Shown here piece after piece: positions 8,960 through 17,986 of a stretch of DNA of 52,801 nt; the first letter of the stretch is position 1, and every line of letters begins with the position of its first letter. The translations under genes and the position numbers were made by a program. The notes below the pieces were generated by a model that was given only the letters and a program-made list of their open reading frames with translations, was not told where the DNA came from and searched no databases. Source of the stretch: Chloroflexota bacterium (GTDB lineage: Bacteria; Chloroflexota; Anaerolineae; CG2-30-64-16); the NCBI GenBank assembly GCA_026389845.1, contig JAPLHB010000113.1, positions 1 to 52,801 of the forward strand. Direction: 5' to 3'.

Positions 8960-9040
8960 CCTATCCGAATAGTAGCAGCGCGGGCTCCCATGCCCGCAAC
9001 CGGCGGCATGGGAGCCGCCTCCGCTGGTTATTCGGATAGG
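8960..9040. repeat. Nested inverted repeat (long hairpin) after the M24 gene
   Basis: An outer pair CCTATCCGAATA (8960-8971) and TATTCGGATAGG (9029-9040) is perfect over 12 bases. Inside it GGCTCCCATGCC (8983-8994) pairs with GGCATGGGAGCC (9005-9016), also 12 of 12. The structure starts four bases after the M24 stop and could end transcription or stabilise the mRNA, although no run of T follows. The double-arm design also fits a small palindromic mobile repeat. Confidence 0.75.
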
Positions 9041-9096
9041 CTCTAACAAGTGCGGCCCCGCAGAGGCATCTCTGCGCATCTCGGAGACATTACTGG

Positions 9097-10125
9097 ATGA
9101 ACGCTCTGATCAAGTTCGCGACTGGGCCAGGCAACATGCGGTTGGAGGATGCACCTGAGCCAACGCTGCGGCCCGGACACGTCATTGTGGAAGTCAAGGC
9201 GTGCGGTATTTGCGGGACCGATCTACATATCCAGGCGGGTGAGTATCCCGTCAATCCGCCTGTGATTATGGGGCACGAATTCAGCGGCGTCATCGCCGAG
9301 GCGGCGCCCGATGTGACCGAGTGGCAGGTCGGCCAACGCGTAGTCAGTTTGGTGTACTTCAGCACTTGCGGCGTGTGTGAACTGTGCCGAAGCGGACAAT
9401 GGAACCTGTGTCCACAGCGCAAGTCGGTGGGAAGTGGCGCCAACGGCGCCTTTGCGCGTTACGTGTTGGTGCCTGCGCGCAACCCTCGCATCTTGCCCGA
9501 CAACGTTGACTTCATCGCGGGCGCGGTTGTGGAGCCGCTCGCGTGTTGTACGCATGGCCTCCTGGAAAAGGCGACCGTCTGCCCCGGCGACGTTGTGGTT
9601 GTTTTGGGACCGGGTGCCATCGGCCTGCTCACCGCGCAGATTGCGGTTGCTCAGGGCGCGCACGTGGTGCTGATCGGAACAGCCGCCGATGCCGACCGGA
9701 TGAAGCTCTCGCGGCAACTGGGCACGCACGACACCCTGGCTGTAGAAACCGACTCACCGAAGGCCCTGGTTGACCGGCTCACGCGTGGCGTGGGAGCCGA
9801 CGTCGTCTGCGAGTGTTCGGGCGCGGGCGCGGCAGCACGGCTGGGTTTCGAGCTTGTCAGGCGGCGGGGCCAGTTCCTCCAGCTTGGTCTTTTCGGAAAA
9901 CGCGTCGAGCTCGACTACGACCAGTCTGTCTATAAGGAAGTGGACATCCGAACCTCTTTTGCCTCGACATCGGCCTCGTGGCGCCATGCCATCCGGCTGA
10001 TGGAACAGGGAAAGGTGCAGACCCGGCCTCTTGTTACGGACGTGCTGCCACTCGACGAATGGGCAGCAGGTTTCGAACGAGCTCGAAACAGGCAAGGCGT
10101 CAAGATCATTTTTGTTCCCGAATAG
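9097..10125 (+). CDS. Zinc-dependent medium-chain alcohol/sugar dehydrogenase
   Basis: A 342-residue MDR-family NAD(P)-dependent oxidoreductase, similar in layout to sorbitol, L-threonine and galactitol dehydrogenases. The catalytic-zinc region is ACGICGTD (Cys36, Cys39) and MGHEFSG. The structural-zinc lobe has four cysteines in STCGVCELCRSGQWNLC. The Rossmann nucleotide loop is VVVLGPGAIGLL. The full length is normal for the family. The gene lies 140 bases after the M24 gene beyond a long hairpin, and is followed by a repeat element and an SDR. It probably oxidises a sugar, polyol or related alcohol; the substrate cannot be read from the sequence. Confidence 0.87.
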   Translation: MNALIKFATGPGNMRLEDAPEPTLRPGHVIVEVKACGICGTDLHIQAGEYPVNPPVIMGHEFSGVIAEAAPDVTEWQVGQRVVSLVYFSTCGVCELCRSGQWNLCPQRKSVGSGANGAFARYVLVPARNPRILPDNVDFIAGAVVEPLACCTHGLLEKATVCPGDVVVVLGPGAIGLLTAQIAVAQGAHVVLIGTAADADRMKLSRQLGTHDTLAVETDSPKALVDRLTRGVGADVVCECSGAGAAARLGFELVRRRGQFLQLGLFGKRVELDYDQSVYKEVDIRTSFASTSASWRHAIRLMEQGKVQTRPLVTDVLPLDEWAAGFERARNRQGVKIIFVPE

Positions 10126-10142
10126 AGCTTATCGGGAAGAGC

Positions 10143-10327
10143 TGTCATTCTGAGCGGGTCGGCCCCAGGTCTCTCGTTGCGGCGTGAAACCAGCGAAGAA
10201 TCCTTCGCTGCGTTCAGGACAAGTTCTCGTTTATGCAACGCGAGACCCTTCGCTGGTGTGACGTCGCAGCGCAACTCGCGCGACCGACCCGCTCAGAGCT
10301 TGCCCTGAGTGCAACGAAGGGGTGACA
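10143..10327. repeat. Interspersed TGTCATTCTGAGCG repeat, copy A
   Basis: The element begins TGTCATTCTGAGCGGGT and ends in ACCCGCTCAGAG...GGGTGACA, so its ends are imperfect inverted repeats. The middle holds GCGAAGAATCCTTCGC-like palindromes. It fills most of the gap between the dehydrogenase and the SDR. Related copies are at 16405, 27725, 28737, 45282 and 52564. Confidence 0.85.
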
Positions 10328-10394
10328 CCTCTTCTTGTTGCCGATAAGGTCTAATGAACCTACGTTGAGCAAACAGCCAACAGAGGAGATTACT

Positions 10395-11177
10395 ATGAAA
10401 CTCGAGGGAAAGAACGCTATCGTCACCGGCGCAGCGGCTGGGATCGGGCGGGCCATTGCGCTTGCTCTGGCTGCGAAAGGCGCGGACGTCGTCATTACCG
10501 ACGTACAGATCGAAAAGGCAGAGGCCGTCGCGCAGCAGATCGCCGGCCTGGGACGCCGCAGCATTGCCATTCGCTGCGATGTCGGCGATTCTGCACAGGT
10601 AGATCAGATGGTTGCCCAGGCTGTCCAGAGCCTAGGCGGTCTGCACATTCTGGTCAACAACGCCGCCATCATCTCACAGGGGTCGTTCTGGCAGCTCAGC
10701 GATGACGTCTGGCACAAGATCATCCGCAACAACCTGTCCAGCGTCTTCTTCTGCTCTCGGGCCGCTGCCCGGGTGATGATCGCGCAGAAGCAGGGCGGTC
10801 GCATCATCAATATGTCTTCGATTCACGCCACCCTCTCTGAGCCGCAGGCAGGCCCTTATACGGCAGCCAAGGGAGGCATCGAGGCCATGTCGCGCACCAT
10901 GGCCACGGAGCTTGCGCCCTACAAGATCCTGGTGAACTGCGTGGCTCCGGGCGCTACCTACAGCGAGCTGACAACCCCGATGTACACCGAGTCGGTGAAG
11001 CGGGCTTTGTTCCAACGTGTGCCGCTGAAAGAGATCGCCCAGCCGGAGTGGATCGCGGCCGGGGTCGTATTCCTGGCTTCCGATGACGCCCGCTACATGA
11101 CCGGGCAAGTGCTGACCATAGACGGTGGGTACGTCATGGATGGTAGTCTGCCGGGGGCCGAATACTGGACCGCGTAG
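10395..11177 (+). CDS. Short-chain dehydrogenase/reductase (SDR)
   Basis: A 260-residue classical SDR. The cofactor loop TGAAAGIG is near residues 12-19, the NNAA structural motif near 88-91, and catalytic Ser (NMSSIH), Tyr and Lys (YTAAK) follow in the right order. The acidic residue after beta-2 (ITDVQIE) suggests NAD preference. The C-terminal TGQVLTIDGGYV is typical. ATG at 10395 is chosen because GAGGAGA lies 4-5 bases upstream; an earlier in-frame ATG would start in a repeat element. Context suggests oxidation of a sugar or sugar acid. It is separate from the three-SDR cluster at 23338-25719. Confidence 0.87.
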   Translation: MKLEGKNAIVTGAAAGIGRAIALALAAKGADVVITDVQIEKAEAVAQQIAGLGRRSIAIRCDVGDSAQVDQMVAQAVQSLGGLHILVNNAAIISQGSFWQLSDDVWHKIIRNNLSSVFFCSRAAARVMIAQKQGGRIINMSSIHATLSEPQAGPYTAAKGGIEAMSRTMATELAPYKILVNCVAPGATYSELTTPMYTESVKRALFQRVPLKEIAQPEWIAAGVVFLASDDARYMTGQVLTIDGGYVMDGSLPGAEYWTA

Positions 11178-11185
11178 GCCAAGAT

Positions 11186-11281
11186 CGGTATCTTCTCAAT
11201 CATCCGGGGTAGGGGCATGGCCTTGCGCCTGCCCGCCAGGGCGACCGCCAGGGTGCGCCCCTACAAATTGAGACGCTACCA
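11186..11281. repeat. Small inverted-repeat element, MITE-like
   Basis: The ends GGTATCTTCTCAAT (about 11186) and ATTGAGACGCTACC (ending near 11281) are imperfect inverted repeats. Inside, GTAGGGGCATGG and CGCCCCTAC form another inverted pair around a GC-rich centre. An 11-base direct repeat CCAAGATCGGT sits at each flank (about 11179-11189 and 11279-11289), reminiscent of a target duplication although it overlaps the ends. No ORF is inside. Confidence 0.5.
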
Positions 11282-11323
11282 AGATCGGTGTAATGCATGA
11301 CAGGTTGGCGAGGAGTAGATGCC

Positions 11324-13486
11324 ATGGTGACAAAACTATCCCGCCGAGAAGTACTAAAGCTGACGGGGGTGGCCGCTGGCGCCACAATGTTGACCGCATG
11401 CACTTCTAAAGTGGTCAAGCAGACGGTTGAAAGCACGCCGGTGGTGGACAAGACGATGGAAAACACGCCACTGGTCCAAAAGGCGGTCGAAAACACGCCA
11501 ACGGCCAAAAGTACGACCGCTAGCGTGGTGGTAACGCCAGTAACTGCGACGCCGAATTTTGTCGAGCTGATAGCCAATCCAGCCACGCCAGTCACGCCGG
11601 AGGAGATACAAAAAAAGGCGGGGTGGGTGAAGAATCGGCTGTTCGCAGCCCAACCTCCGTTCTCATTTCTCTTTGGCGGGCGACCCTCCGGCGAGCTCCT
11701 GACGAGCTGGCCCAAGAGGGTGGCGACGCAGCCTCTCGACAAAGACCGTACACAGTACACCTTCACCTGGACAGATCCGCAAACGGCGCTGGAAGTGCGC
11801 TGCGTGGCGATCGAATATGCGGACTATCCAGTGGTGGAATGGACGGTGTATTTCAAGAACACCAATCAGGCTGCGAATACGTCGATCCTGGAACAAATCC
11901 AGGGCCTGGACACACAGCTAGAGCGAGAAGGGGACAGCGAATTCGTCTTGCATGGCTGTCTGGGCGACAGCACTTTGCCAAAGAGCTATCAGCCGTTCGC
12001 ACAGGAGATCGGACCCAACGCTGTGGCGAGGTTTGCTCCGCTGGCTGGGCGACCAACCAGTGGTGTCTTTCCCTACTACAACCTGCAGGCTGCCGCAGGC
12101 GGCTGGATCGTGGTGGTGGGCTGGCCCGGGCAATGGGCTTCGCAGTTCCAGCGTGACGCAGGCCGTGGTCTCCGCATCACCGCAGGGCAAGACGTGACGC
12201 GACTGTACCTGAAGCCGGGCGAGGAGATCCGGACGCCGTTGATCGCCCTGCTCTTCTGGCAGGGAACCGACGTGCCACGCGCCCAGAACATCTGGCGGCG
12301 CTGGTTCATGGCGCACAACATCCCCCGTTATGGTGGTCGGCCTCCGGCCCCCATCGCCCACATGCAGTTGCCGAACGAGGAGAGCGGCCTGTGGGAAAAG
12401 GTGAAGGCCTACAACGAAGCAGGAGTCAAGGTGGACGTTTGCTGGCGAGATGCGGGCTGGTATCCCTGCAAGGGGGATTGGTTCAACACGGGCACCTGGG
12501 AGGTGGATCCGAAGGCCTTTCCGAATGGGTTCCGGCCATTCAGCGACTGGATTCATACCCAGGGGAAGAAGCTTATCGTCTGGTTCGAGCCTGAGCGCGT
12601 CTCTCCGGGCACTTGGCTCTACGAGCAGCACCCGGAGTGGCTGATCTCGCCGCCGGGCATGCCGCAAAGCCTCCTCAACCTGGGGAACCCCGAGGCGCGG
12701 GCGTGGCTCACCGATCACGTGGACAAACTGCTCACTGAGCAGGGCATTGATTACTACCGGCAGGACTTCAACATGGACCCGCTCTACCACTGGCATAGCA
12801 ACGACACGGACGATCGCCAGGGCTTGACGGAGAACCTCCATGTGCAGGGCTATCTGGCCTACTGGGATGAGCTGCGACGGCGACATCCTGACATGCTGAT
12901 TGACTCCTGCGCATCGGGCGGGCGGCGCAACGACCTGGAGACGCTGCGCCTGGCAGTGCCGCTGCTGCGCAGCGATTATCAGTTCGGCCGGGGTACTACG
13001 CTCGGCAACCAGGGACATACATATGGTCTCTCCTCATGGATACCCTACTACGGTACTGCAACGTATGCCATCGAACCATACCACGCCCGCAGCTTCTACG
13101 TGCCGGCGTTCGGCGTCGGCATTGACGTCAAACCGGCGGAGGCGAAAAAGGCCTACGATGAATGCCGGAAAGTAGCCCCGTACATGCTCGGCGACTACTA
13201 CCCGCTGACGCCCTACAACCTGGATCTGGAACAGTGGATCGCCTGGCAGTTCGACCAACCCGAGGCGGGCGCGGGGATGGTGCAAGCTTTCCGACGGGAG
13301 AAAAGCGCCGAAGCAGTGCAGACCTTCCGCCTGCGTGGGCTGGATCCCGCAGCGTCCTATGACGTCACGAACTTCGACGCCAACTCTCCGGCGAAGATCA
13401 CTGGGCAGGAGTTGCTGGAACGAGGCCTGACCATGGAGGTCAAGGACTTGCCCGGTTCGGCCCTGATAATCTACAAGCGCGTATAA
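11324..13486 (+). CDS. Secreted GH36 alpha-galactosidase, Tat lipoprotein
   Basis: A 720-residue glycoside hydrolase exported to the cell surface. The N-terminus SRREVLKLTGVAAGATMLTAC has a twin-arginine motif and a lipobox (LTAC), so Cys at about residue 26 should be lipidated. A Thr-rich linker with three 10-residue repeats (30-59) follows, then a beta-sandwich domain and the catalytic barrel. GH36 landmarks: WRDAGWYP (374-381), WFEPER (420-425), YYRQDFNMD with nucleophile candidate Asp481, and LLRSDYQ with acid/base candidate Asp551. ATG 11324 is chosen for the upstream GAGGAG; ATG 11297 is less well placed. It lies 11 bases before a GH2 gene. Compared with the GH36 at 1519, this one would act outside the cell on polymer or oligosaccharide. 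Exact specificity is unproven. Confidence 0.88.
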   Translation: MVTKLSRREVLKLTGVAAGATMLTACTSKVVKQTVESTPVVDKTMENTPLVQKAVENTPTAKSTTASVVVTPVTATPNFVELIANPATPVTPEEIQKKAGWVKNRLFAAQPPFSFLFGGRPSGELLTSWPKRVATQPLDKDRTQYTFTWTDPQTALEVRCVAIEYADYPVVEWTVYFKNTNQAANTSILEQIQGLDTQLEREGDSEFVLHGCLGDSTLPKSYQPFAQEIGPNAVARFAPLAGRPTSGVFPYYNLQAAAGGWIVVVGWPGQWASQFQRDAGRGLRITAGQDVTRLYLKPGEEIRTPLIALLFWQGTDVPRAQNIWRRWFMAHNIPRYGGRPPAPIAHMQLPNEESGLWEKVKAYNEAGVKVDVCWRDAGWYPCKGDWFNTGTWEVDPKAFPNGFRPFSDWIHTQGKKLIVWFEPERVSPGTWLYEQHPEWLISPPGMPQSLLNLGNPEARAWLTDHVDKLLTEQGIDYYRQDFNMDPLYHWHSNDTDDRQGLTENLHVQGYLAYWDELRRRHPDMLIDSCASGGRRNDLETLRLAVPLLRSDYQFGRGTTLGNQGHTYGLSSWIPYYGTATYAIEPYHARSFYVPAFGVGIDVKPAEAKKAYDECRKVAPYMLGDYYPLTPYNLDLEQWIAWQFDQPEAGAGMVQAFRREKSAEAVQTFRLRGLDPAASYDVTNFDANSPAKITGQELLERGLTMEVKDLPGSALIIYKRV
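11411..11500 (+). repeat. Three in-frame 30-bp tandem repeats in the lipoprotein linker
   Basis: Units 11411-11440, 11441-11470 and 11471-11500 encode VVKQTVESTP, VVDKTMENTP and LVQKAVENTP. They make a Thr/Pro-containing spacer between the lipid anchor and the catalytic part of the GH36 enzyme. Copy number may vary between strains. Confidence 0.8.
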
Positions 13487-13497
13487 GGAAAAGACCT

Positions 13498-16368
13498 ATG
13501 AAACCTAACCTGACGCAAACCCTGAGCGGCATCTGGAAATTGGCCGTTGACCCGGAGAATCGGGGGCGGGACGACCGTTGGTTCGACGCAGTGCGTCCCG
13601 ATGCCCAGGAAGCACCCGTACCAGGCATCATCCAGCAGGTGTTTCCCGCCTACCATGGCGTGGCGTGGTACTGGCATTCGTTCCGGTTTGCATGCGGCCA
13701 CACCCCGGGAGATCGGACGCTCATCCGGTTTGGCGCGGTGGATTACCTGGCGGATGTGTGGCTTAATGGGAAACATGCCGGCACGTTCGAGGGAGGGGAG
13801 ACGCCGTTCGAGCTCGACGTGAGCGACCTGATCCAGGCCGAAGGCGACAATCTCCTGGCCGTGCGCGTCTTGAATCCGACCAACGAGCCCATTGATGGAT
13901 ACCTTCTGAACGAAACGCCGCATCGCAACAAGGTCATCCCTCCGCGTCCTGGCAGCGGGTTCGACTCCGGAGGCATCATGTACCCGGTCGTATTGCGGTG
14001 TGTCCCACCGGCGTACATCACGGATCTGTTCGTCCGGCCCAACGCCAGCACCGGCGAAATCGCCGTAACGGTCTCTGTCAGGAACACCCGTGCTGCGACG
14101 GTCACGGGGAGTATCGCGCTGAGCGTCTCACCCGCCACAGGCGGCGACGTGCTGGAGATCGTGCAGGGTCAGGGTCAGTTTCCGCCCGGTTACTCGGAGC
14201 ACGAGTGCGCCATCACCGTCACCCAGCCGCACCTCTGGAACCTAGACGATCCCTTCCTCTATCGTGTCACGGCCGTGGTCACAACCGAGGCAGGCGATTC
14301 CCATGCGCAAGGCGTCCGGTGTGGCTTCCGCGACCTCCGCATTTGCGATGGTTATTTCTACCTGAACGGCAAACGCATCTTCCTCAAGAGCACCCACACC
14401 GGCAATGCCATGCCCATCGGCATCCAGGCGCCTGTCTTGCCAGACCTGATCCGGCGCGATCTGATCTACGCGAAGGCGTCAGGCTTCAACACCATACGGT
14501 TCATTGCCGGCGTGTCCTATCCCGAGCAGCTCGATTTCTGCGACGAGATCGGCCTGATGGTGTGGCAGGGCTGTTTCGCGGGCTGGTGCCTGGCCGACTC
14601 GCCCAAGATGGCCGAGCGCTACGATCACAGCACGTCGGAAATGATCCGCCGCGACCGCAACCATCCCAGCGTAACCCTCTGGGAACTGCTGAATGAGACC
14701 CGGGATGGGGCCGTATTCCGGCAGGCGGTGGCATTCCTTCCGAAGCTGCGCGACCTCGACCCGACGCGCCTGGTGTTGTTGAGCAGCGGACGTTGGGACG
14801 GCCGGTGGACCATCGGTTCGGCGAGCAACCCGGACAGCACCGAGTGGGAGCCTGTCTGGGGCGTCGAGGGCCCGGAAGCGCCTACACCCGCTACGGTTGA
14901 CCCGCTTCACAACCGCGGCTACGTCGAAAACGCGGGAGACGCCCACTTCTACCCCAAGGTCCCCCAGTCGGCGGCGGCGAACGATCTCATCCGAAACCTG
15001 GGCCGCGAGAGCAAGCCCGTGCTCCTCTCCGAATACGGGATCGGCAGCTTGTTTGACGTCATCCGTGAGTGGCGGCATTTCGAGCAGGTCGGTGCTCGGC
15101 CCGACCTGGAAGACGCCTCGTGGCTGCGGGAACAGAGCGAGGGCCTTTACGCCGACTGGGGTCGCCTGGGCTTCGATGACGTGTATCCGTTCCCGGAGGA
15201 TCTGCTGCGGGAGAGCCAACGCTTGCACGCTCGGCAGCGGACGCTCGGCTTTGACCTGATCCGTGCCAACCCCAAGCTCTGCGGCTACAACCTCACCGGT
15301 ATCCTCGACCACGGCATGACCGGCGAGGGTCTCTGGAGCTACTGGCGCGAGTGGAAACCGGCCACGTTCGACGCGGTCGCCGACGGCTGGTCGCCCTTGC
15401 GCTGGTGTCTGTTCGCGGACCCCCTGCACGGGTACTCGGGGCGGGAGGTGACGATCGAGGCCGTGCTCGCCACTGAGGACGTCCTCCAGCCCGGCGAGTA
15501 TCCGGCCCGCTTCCGCGTGTTTGGCCCCGCAGGGATCGTGTGGGAAAGGGTCGCCACCGTGACGATCCCCGATCCCCCGCCGCTTGCCGTCCCCGTGATC
15601 CGTGAGACGTTCAGACTTGCCGGGCCGCCCGGCCGGTACACGTTTGCCGCCAACCTGGAGCGCGGGGGCGCCGCCACCGGCGGCTCTTTGGCCTTCCACG
15701 TGTCGGACCCGGCGACATGGCCGCGCCTGCCGGTTGGGAGCGGCGTCACGCTGTGGGGCATCGAACCCAGAGCCGAACGATGGCTCACCGCGCAGGGGCT
15801 AGAATGCCGGCCACTCGAAGCCGGGCCGGCCCCCACGCAGGAGCTGATCCTGATCGGCAAGCCGGAGGACGCCGGCGATGCCGAACACTGGACATTGCTC
15901 AAGCAACGGATGACGGCAGGTGCTACTCTGCTATTCCTGAGCGCGCAGCTCTTCAAGGATAACCAGGTCGCCATGGACTGGCTGCCACTGAAGAGCCGAG
16001 GACGTTGTTACACCTTCAACGACTGGCTCTACCACAAGGAGTGCGTCGCCAAACGGCATCCAGTGTTCGCCGGCTTGCAAGGCCCGGGCATCCTGGACAT
16101 GGACTACTATGGGCAGGTGATCCCGCACGAGGTGTTCGAGGGAATAGACACGCCCGACGAGACCATCGTGGCGGCATTTGCCACCGGCCATCACAGCTAC
16201 CCAAGAGGCTACGGCTCGAGCATCGTGATCGGCGCGTGGCGATCCGGAGGAGGGCGATTCATTCTCAGCACGCCATACGTCCTGGAAAACCTGGACTTGC
16301 ATCCCGCGGCAGACCGGCTGTTGGTGAATCTCATCCGCTACGGGCAGCACGGGGCGAAAGCTACGTGA
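13498..16368 (+). CDS. GH2-family glycoside hydrolase with C-terminal GATase-like domain
   Basis: A 956-residue enzyme of the beta-galactosidase/beta-glucuronidase/beta-mannosidase family. It has an N-terminal jelly-roll sugar-binding domain (about 1-170, ADVWLNGKHAGTFEGGETPF), an immunoglobulin-like domain (about 175-280) and a TIM barrel. Catalytic candidates are Glu400 in LWELLNET and Glu512 in VLLSEYG. About 300 residues after the barrel include a segment (LILIGKPED to LLVNLIRY) resembling glutamine-amidotransferase-like domains of other large glycosidases. No signal peptide is seen. ATG 13498 follows AAGGAAAAGACCT and lies 11 bases after the GH36 lipoprotein. It is a close paralogue of the protein at 19233. 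Substrate is not predictable. Confidence 0.87.
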   Translation: MKPNLTQTLSGIWKLAVDPENRGRDDRWFDAVRPDAQEAPVPGIIQQVFPAYHGVAWYWHSFRFACGHTPGDRTLIRFGAVDYLADVWLNGKHAGTFEGGETPFELDVSDLIQAEGDNLLAVRVLNPTNEPIDGYLLNETPHRNKVIPPRPGSGFDSGGIMYPVVLRCVPPAYITDLFVRPNASTGEIAVTVSVRNTRAATVTGSIALSVSPATGGDVLEIVQGQGQFPPGYSEHECAITVTQPHLWNLDDPFLYRVTAVVTTEAGDSHAQGVRCGFRDLRICDGYFYLNGKRIFLKSTHTGNAMPIGIQAPVLPDLIRRDLIYAKASGFNTIRFIAGVSYPEQLDFCDEIGLMVWQGCFAGWCLADSPKMAERYDHSTSEMIRRDRNHPSVTLWELLNETRDGAVFRQAVAFLPKLRDLDPTRLVLLSSGRWDGRWTIGSASNPDSTEWEPVWGVEGPEAPTPATVDPLHNRGYVENAGDAHFYPKVPQSAAANDLIRNLGRESKPVLLSEYGIGSLFDVIREWRHFEQVGARPDLEDASWLREQSEGLYADWGRLGFDDVYPFPEDLLRESQRLHARQRTLGFDLIRANPKLCGYNLTGILDHGMTGEGLWSYWREWKPATFDAVADGWSPLRWCLFADPLHGYSGREVTIEAVLATEDVLQPGEYPARFRVFGPAGIVWERVATVTIPDPPPLAVPVIRETFRLAGPPGRYTFAANLERGGAATGGSLAFHVSDPATWPRLPVGSGVTLWGIEPRAERWLTAQGLECRPLEAGPAPTQELILIGKPEDAGDAEHWTLLKQRMTAGATLLFLSAQLFKDNQVAMDWLPLKSRGRCYTFNDWLYHKECVAKRHPVFAGLQGPGILDMDYYGQVIPHEVFEGIDTPDETIVAAFATGHHSYPRGYGSSIVIGAWRSGGGRFILSTPYVLENLDLHPAADRLLVNLIRYGQHGAKAT

Positions 16369-16404
16369 AAAAAGGCAGCACCACAAAATCCACTTTTGAG
16401 CATC

Positions 16405-16539
16405 TGTCATTCTGAGCGGGTCTGCACCTGAACTCTCGTTACGGCGTGACACCAGCGAAGAATCTCCTTGCCGCGACGAGGCCCTTCGCTGGATTCTCGC
16501 CGCAACGCACTTCACGGGACCAACCCGCTCAGGGTGACA
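16405..16539. repeat. Interspersed TGTCATTCTGAGCG repeat, copy B
   Basis: It begins TGTCATTCTGAGCGGGT and ends AACCCGCTCAGGGTGACA. The right flank (16540-16563) continues as AACGAGTTTTGCGGTACTGC, the same right border found in the copy at 28737. An in-frame extension of the next gene upstream to 16446 would only translate this repeat. Confidence 0.85.
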
Positions 16540-16583
16540 AAAACGAGTTTTGCGGTACTGCGCAAAAAGGGTCAAGAAGATTC

Positions 16584-17960
16584 ATGGTCACGGAAGAGCA
16601 GAAGGCCCAAAAAGCGCAGAGGCTGGGCCATGGTCTGGGTGATGGCAATGGACTTTCCTGGTCCAGCGGCTATGCCAGAGTGGTCGGGGCCCAGGTATTA
16701 AGCATTGTTCCAGAGGACAGGCTCTTGATCCGCGAGTTAGCCAAACAGGTCGCGGAGATCGCGGCCAGGCCAGAGCAGGCGGCAAAGCGCGAGCTCTGGC
16801 ACAGACACAACGCGCTCCTAGAGACGATGCCGCTCATCTTCTGTGACCCAGAAGCCGCCTGGTATGAGATCATCCCCGCGGACCGACTCCGGTGCAAAGG
16901 GGAACTGGCGCGTGTCTGGGAGTTCAAGCTCCTGAAGGAGGTCTACTGGGCCAACGAGATCAAGGACGACCGCGTCATCGAGCCTTGCTTCAGGGTTCAT
17001 TACGTGCATGACGAGACTGGTTGGGGCCTCGAGGTCAGGATCGTCGGCGGCGAAAACGATGGGGCATACCGCTGGGAGTCGCCGCTGCATGACTATGCTG
17101 ATTTGGGCCGGCTGAGACCCCGGCAGATTCAGGTGGATTATGACAAGACCAGCGCCCTATTCGAGCTTGCCCAGGAAGTGCTGGGTGACATCCTTGAGGT
17201 GCGGTTGGAGGGAGCGTGGTGGTGGTCGCTGGGGATGACCTCCGATCTCATCCTGTTGCGCGGCTTCGAACGGGCGCTGTATGATCTCTACGACCATCCC
17301 GACGGGTTTCACAGGCTGATGGCTTTCCTGCGAGATGAAAACCTGGCGAAGCTCGATTTCCTCGAAGCGAATGGCTTGCTCTCGCTGAACAACGGCGGTG
17401 ACTTCATCGGCACCGGCGGCTATGGCTGGTCGCGTGACCTCCCGGCAGCGGACTTCGCAGGAAAGTACACTGTATGTAATGGGAAGACCGTCAGAACCCG
17501 CGATATGTGGGGTTTCTGTGAGAGCCAGGAAACCGTCGGCGTTTCCCCGCAACTGTTCGAGGAGTTCGTGTTTGCCTACCAGCTCCCGATCCTGGAGCGT
17601 TTTGGGCTGAATATCTATGGCTGCTGTGAGCCTCTGGACAGACGTTGGGACATCATCAAACGGATTCCTCGCTTGCGTAAGGTGACAGTGTCCCCATGGT
17701 CGGATGTGCGCAAGATGGCGGAGAAGCTCGGCCCGGATTACATCTACTGCCGCAAGGTCAATCCCGCTCCGGTGTCAACCGCAGAGATGGATGAAGAATC
17801 TATTCGGGCCACCTTGCAGGACACCTTCGTAGCTACCTACCAGCATCATTGTCCCGCTGAGGTCCTGTTGCGCGACATGGTGACCGTTTCGTGGAATCCG
17901 AGCAACGTGATCCGCTGGACCCAAATGGCGAGAGAGGAAGCGGCAAAGGTCTACCAATAG
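16584..17960 (+). CDS. URO-D-fold protein, divergent CCEP subfamily, second copy
   Basis: A protein of up to 458 residues, paralogous to that at 6501. Shared features are RELAKQVAEIAARPEQ near residue 50, a central ALYDLYDHPDGFHRLM segment like the LYDLADRPEFMHRI of the first copy, IYGCCEPLDRR, then RKVTVSPWSDV and a C-terminal DMVTVSWNPSNVIRW. No HxC zinc motif is present. The start is uncertain: ATG 16584 has only a weak purine stretch, and GTG codons near 16681 would give an N-terminus closer to the first copy. The stop is 26 bases before the next URO-D gene. The pair of distinct URO-D types lies between two GH2 enzymes, suggesting they work on the same sugar. Function unknown. Confidence 0.7.
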   Translation: MVTEEQKAQKAQRLGHGLGDGNGLSWSSGYARVVGAQVLSIVPEDRLLIRELAKQVAEIAARPEQAAKRELWHRHNALLETMPLIFCDPEAAWYEIIPADRLRCKGELARVWEFKLLKEVYWANEIKDDRVIEPCFRVHYVHDETGWGLEVRIVGGENDGAYRWESPLHDYADLGRLRPRQIQVDYDKTSALFELAQEVLGDILEVRLEGAWWWSLGMTSDLILLRGFERALYDLYDHPDGFHRLMAFLRDENLAKLDFLEANGLLSLNNGGDFIGTGGYGWSRDLPAADFAGKYTVCNGKTVRTRDMWGFCESQETVGVSPQLFEEFVFAYQLPILERFGLNIYGCCEPLDRRWDIIKRIPRLRKVTVSPWSDVRKMAEKLGPDYIYCRKVNPAPVSTAEMDEESIRATLQDTFVATYQHHCPAEVLLRDMVTVSWNPSNVIRWTQMAREEAAKVYQ

Positions 17961-17986
17961 AGTCGAAATGAAGGGGGAGTATATCC

